DNA of 45,252 nt from an uncultured Croceitalea sp. (GTDB lineage: Bacteria; Bacteroidota; Bacteroidia; Flavobacteriales; Flavobacteriaceae): contig CALEYA010000060.1 in NCBI GenBank assembly GCA_937926215.1, positions 1 through 45,252 on the forward strand. Reading direction: 5' to 3'. The notes below the pieces were generated by a model. It searched no databases. It had not been told where the DNA came from and was given only the letters and a program-made list of their open reading frames with translations. Position numbers and translations under genes: made by a program. Below, piece after piece: positions 43,234 to 45,252 of the stretch (its first letter is position 1; every line of letters begins with the position of its first letter).

Positions 43234-44682
43234 TTAATAGTAGGTATACCTTCTCACCTTTGCGATATATTTTGCCAAGCGTATGACCTGATGCGAGTAT
43301 CCATACTCATTATCATACCAAATATATAGGACAATATTTTTGCCGTCCGCGGATACAATGGTCGCTTTGCTATCATAGATTGAGGGAGCGGATGCCCCTA
43401 CGATATCCGAGGAAACCAGTTCATTGCTCAAGGAGTATTTGATCTGTTCTACCAGATCACCTTCCAAAGCGTACTTTTTTAGAATGGTGTTTACGGCATC
43501 TACGGATGTTTTGTGTTTTACCTCCAAATTAAGGATAGCCAAGGACCCGTTTGGAACGGGAACCCGTATGGCGTTGGAAGTAAGCTTTCCTTTTAACGCG
43601 GGAAGTGCTTTGGCAACGGCATTTCCTGCCCCGGTTTCCGTAATGACCATGTTAAGCGCTGCAGATCTACCGCGTCTGTATTTACTATGCATATTATCCA
43701 CCAAATTCTGGTCATTGGTATAAGCATGTATGGTTTCCAAATGCCCTTTTTTAATTCCTAAAGAATCGTCTATCACTTTGAGTACGGGTGTAATGGCATT
43801 GGTGGTGCAGGATGCGGCAGAAAAGATTTTGGTCTTATCGGGATCGTGCTCCTTCTGGTTTACCCCATGGACAATATTAGGGACTTCTTTTCCGGGGGCG
43901 GTCAATAGTACCCTGTTGGCCCCTTTGGCCTCCAAATGCCTGGACAAACTGCCTTTATCCCTAAAAGCCCCGGTATTATCAATAATTAGCGCATTGTAGA
44001 TACCAAATTTGGTGTAATCTATCTCTTCCGGCGCGCTGGCATTGATCAAATACACGGTAGTTCCGTTTATGACCAAAGCGCTTTTAGCTACGTCTATATC
44101 TACCGTACCACTAAATTGACCGTGTACCGAGTCCGTGCGCAATAGGGCTGCCCTTTTTTCTAGTACTTGGGGTGTAATTTCCCCTCTGGTAACAATGGCC
44201 CGCAACCGCAATTGGTTGCCCTTGCCGGTCCTGGACATCAATTCCCTGGCGACCAAACGTCCAATACGTCCAAAACCATAGAGCACTACATCTTTAGGCT
44301 TAATTTCTTTGCTGTCGTTGGCATCCTTTAGTTTATCTACGACAAACGCTTTTACGTTATGATGGTGGTTATCCTGCGAGTGATATTCGTAGGTCAATTT
44401 ACCGATATCCAGTTTTGCTGGCGGTAATTTGATGTCGTTTATGGCCCTAAGCAGTTCTACGGAATCAAAAATGGAAATGGGTTTTTGTACAAATTCCGCG
44501 GCATATTGATGAAGGTTGATAATTTCACTTACGTTTTTGTCGATCACTTGGTTTTTGAACAATACTACTTCTATGGCCTTATCATACCAGAGATCACTAA
44601 TGATCTTAACAAACTCCGTTGTGGCTTTTCTTCTATCTGCCTGAAAAGCAAGTTCTTTTTCGTAAGATTTAATATCGCTCAT
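43234..44682 (-). CDS. gap: glyceraldehyde-3-phosphate dehydrogenase, long form with N-terminal extension
   Basis: The 482-residue protein contains a complete GAPDH (about 130-482): the NAD-binding GFGRIGR at 136-142, the catalytic Cys292 in SAASCTTNAITPV and His319, and a final WYDNEYGYSHQVIRLA. Ahead lies a roughly 130-residue helical extension (SYEKELAFQADRRKATTEFVKIISDLWYDKAIEVVLF...) that ordinary GAPDHs of about 335 residues lack. I recall this long form from several Bacteroidota. I use the ATG at 44682 (MSDIKSYEKELAFQ); an in-frame ATG twelve codons upstream is less likely. The enzyme serves glycolysis or gluconeogenesis; the role of the extension is unknown. Confidence 0.92.
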   Translation of the reverse strand: MSDIKSYEKELAFQADRRKATTEFVKIISDLWYDKAIEVVLFKNQVIDKNVSEIINLHQYAAEFVQKPISIFDSVELLRAINDIKLPPAKLDIGKLTYEYHSQDNHHHNVKAFVVDKLKDANDSKEIKPKDVVLYGFGRIGRLVARELMSRTGKGNQLRLRAIVTRGEITPQVLEKRAALLRTDSVHGQFSGTVDIDVAKSALVINGTTVYLINASAPEEIDYTKFGIYNALIIDNTGAFRDKGSLSRHLEAKGANRVLLTAPGKEVPNIVHGVNQKEHDPDKTKIFSAASCTTNAITPVLKVIDDSLGIKKGHLETIHAYTNDQNLVDNMHSKYRRGRSAALNMVITETGAGNAVAKALPALKGKLTSNAIRVPVPNGSLAILNLEVKHKTSVDAVNTILKKYALEGDLVEQIKYSLSNELVSSDIVGASAPSIYDSKATIVSADGKNIVLYIWYDNEYGYSHQVIRLAKYIAKVRRYTYY

Positions 44683-44985
44683 AATAGGGTAAGGGTTGTT
44701 TTTAGTTAACGAACTCATTTAGACTTTTTCAATTGGCTAAAAAATCGCTCTTTTAACCCTGTTTTGTCTTTTTTCTTTCCGTAGGTCCAGCTACCTGCCT
44801 CACGGCAAGGCGGGTGCAACTTAAAAAGTCGTCAACAGGGAAAAAATATCTGATTTTCGCTTCAATCCAAAAATCCAGATGAGTTCAGCGCAAAAATAGG
44901 AATTTCAATCGTTTTCGGGTGGGAAATCGGGGCATAAAAAATGCCCCGGGGAGGGGCATTTCTTCAATTTTTTTTTGGTTTACTT
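44683..44985. promoter_or_regulatory. gap leader: -7 box and imperfect palindromic repeat
   Basis: This 303-bp gap holds a perfect minus-strand -7 box TATTTTTG (44898 to 44891), which would give gap a leader of about 200 nt. Within it ACCTGCCT and AGGCGGGT (44793-44800, 44808-44815) form an 8-bp near-palindrome with a 7-nt loop, GC-rich against the AT-rich surroundings, like short palindromic repeats seen in other flavobacteria. The terminator of the protease gene occupies 44935-44961. Confidence 0.5.
44935..44961 (-). terminator. intrinsic terminator of the HtrA-like protease gene
   Basis: AAATGCCCC and GGGGCATTT form a perfect 9-bp stem around a 5-nt loop, followed on the minus strand by TTTTTAT. 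It ends 25 bp after the protease stop. Confidence 0.85.
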
Positions 44986-45252
44986 TTATTGAAATATCAA
45001 ACGTTCCCGTTCACCATCTTCACCGATCATGGTAATGCTTGTTCTTCCGTATCTTGATATTTTGCTAAAAACATTCTTGGCATCGGAAATATCGTTGATT
45101 TCATTATCATCCACTTCTACGATGACCTTGTTTTCCAGACCATAGCTATTATACCGCTCGGGAACATTGGTAATCTTGACCCCTTTATCGGTCTTAAACC
45201 TTTTTTTGTCTTCTTTGGAAAGGTTCTTAACGGTTAACCCCATTACGGGCAA
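44986..45252 (-). CDS. DegP/HtrA (S1C) family periplasmic serine protease, C-terminal PDZ fragment
   Basis: The last 88 residues of a protein whose start is beyond the window. They look like the second PDZ domain of a Do-like protease: GLTVKNLSKEDKKRF, GVKITNVPERYNSYGLENKVIVEVDDNEINDISDAKNVFSKI, and a closing ERERLIFQ. Such proteases degrade or refold misfolded envelope proteins. The catalytic triad is not in view, so the assignment rests on the PDZ pattern and its typical order. Confidence 0.75.
   Translation of the reverse strand: MPVMGLTVKNLSKEDKKRFKTDKGVKITNVPERYNSYGLENKVIVEVDDNEINDISDAKNVFSKISRYGRTSITMIGEDGERERLIFQ

Overview
The window looks like a chromosomal stretch of a Flavobacteriaceae-type bacterium (phylum Bacteroidota), probably marine. 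The evidence is family content and promoter style. Family content includes three DUF4252 proteins, DUF4249 paired with a TonB-dependent receptor, an Oar-like receptor, DUF4294 and likely DUF6095/DUF6495 proteins, a HAD-phosphoglycerate dehydrogenase fusion, a 482-residue GAPDH and a monomeric NADP isocitrate dehydrogenase. Promoters are of the TTG / TAnnTTTG kind used by the Bacteroidota housekeeping sigma factor, and Shine-Dalgarno sequences are scarce. The DNA is moderately AT-rich and even in composition. I see no phage, transposase, integrase, CRISPR array, toxin-antitoxin pair or recognisable defence locus.

Layout. Positions 1-2450 hold the end of an ECF sigma factor gene, its overlapping putative anti-sigma gene and three tandem DUF4252 genes, probably one stress-type regulon. 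From 2.6 to 14.9 kb come mscS, purB with an unknown helical-repeat gene, a haem-binding protein, a Cys-less sirtuin, trmH, SRPBCC and VOC proteins, a MalS-like lipoprotein alpha-amylase, a CarboxypepD_reg protein, a DEAD-box RNA helicase with a long leader, rdgB, an ICMT-like methyltransferase and an alpha/beta hydrolase. From 15 to 24 kb come the HAD-SerA fusion, a PilJ-N sensor-like membrane protein, rlmH, nadC, a YihY/BrkB protein, a DUF2147 protein, priA and an orphan LytTR response regulator. From 24.2 to 30.6 kb come rpsF-rpsR-rplI, a terminator, a large Oar-like TonB receptor, a DUF6495-like gene and hisS. From 30.6 to 38 kb come a Nudix hydrolase, an M42 aminopeptidase, DUF4294, a DUF6095-like protein, a GntP permease and a DUF4249/TonB-receptor operon. 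From 38 to 45.25 kb come monomeric icd, a 628-bp gap with a candidate structured RNA, rplS, trmD, a GNAT acetyltransferase, a coiled-coil membrane protein, gap and the end of a DegP/HtrA-like protease.

Most of this is ordinary core genome: translation and RNA maintenance (rpsF, rpsR, rplI, rplS, trmD, trmH, rlmH, hisS, deaD), nucleotide and NAD metabolism (purB, rdgB, nadC), central carbon and serine synthesis (gap, icd, HAD-SerA), replication restart (priA) and envelope functions. I did not find a clear new multi-gene system. The most interesting unexplained signal is on the minus strand between rplS and icd. It is about 210 bp whose ends can pair into a long irregular helix and which runs straight into a strong intrinsic terminator, as expected of a stand-alone structured RNA (possibly 6S-like). 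Other points worth a look are the DUF4252 triplication beside a sigma/anti-sigma pair, a histidine-kinase-like protein without an ATPase domain preceded by twin 9-bp repeats, very short or absent mRNA leaders, and several convergent gene pairs whose stop codons touch or overlap.
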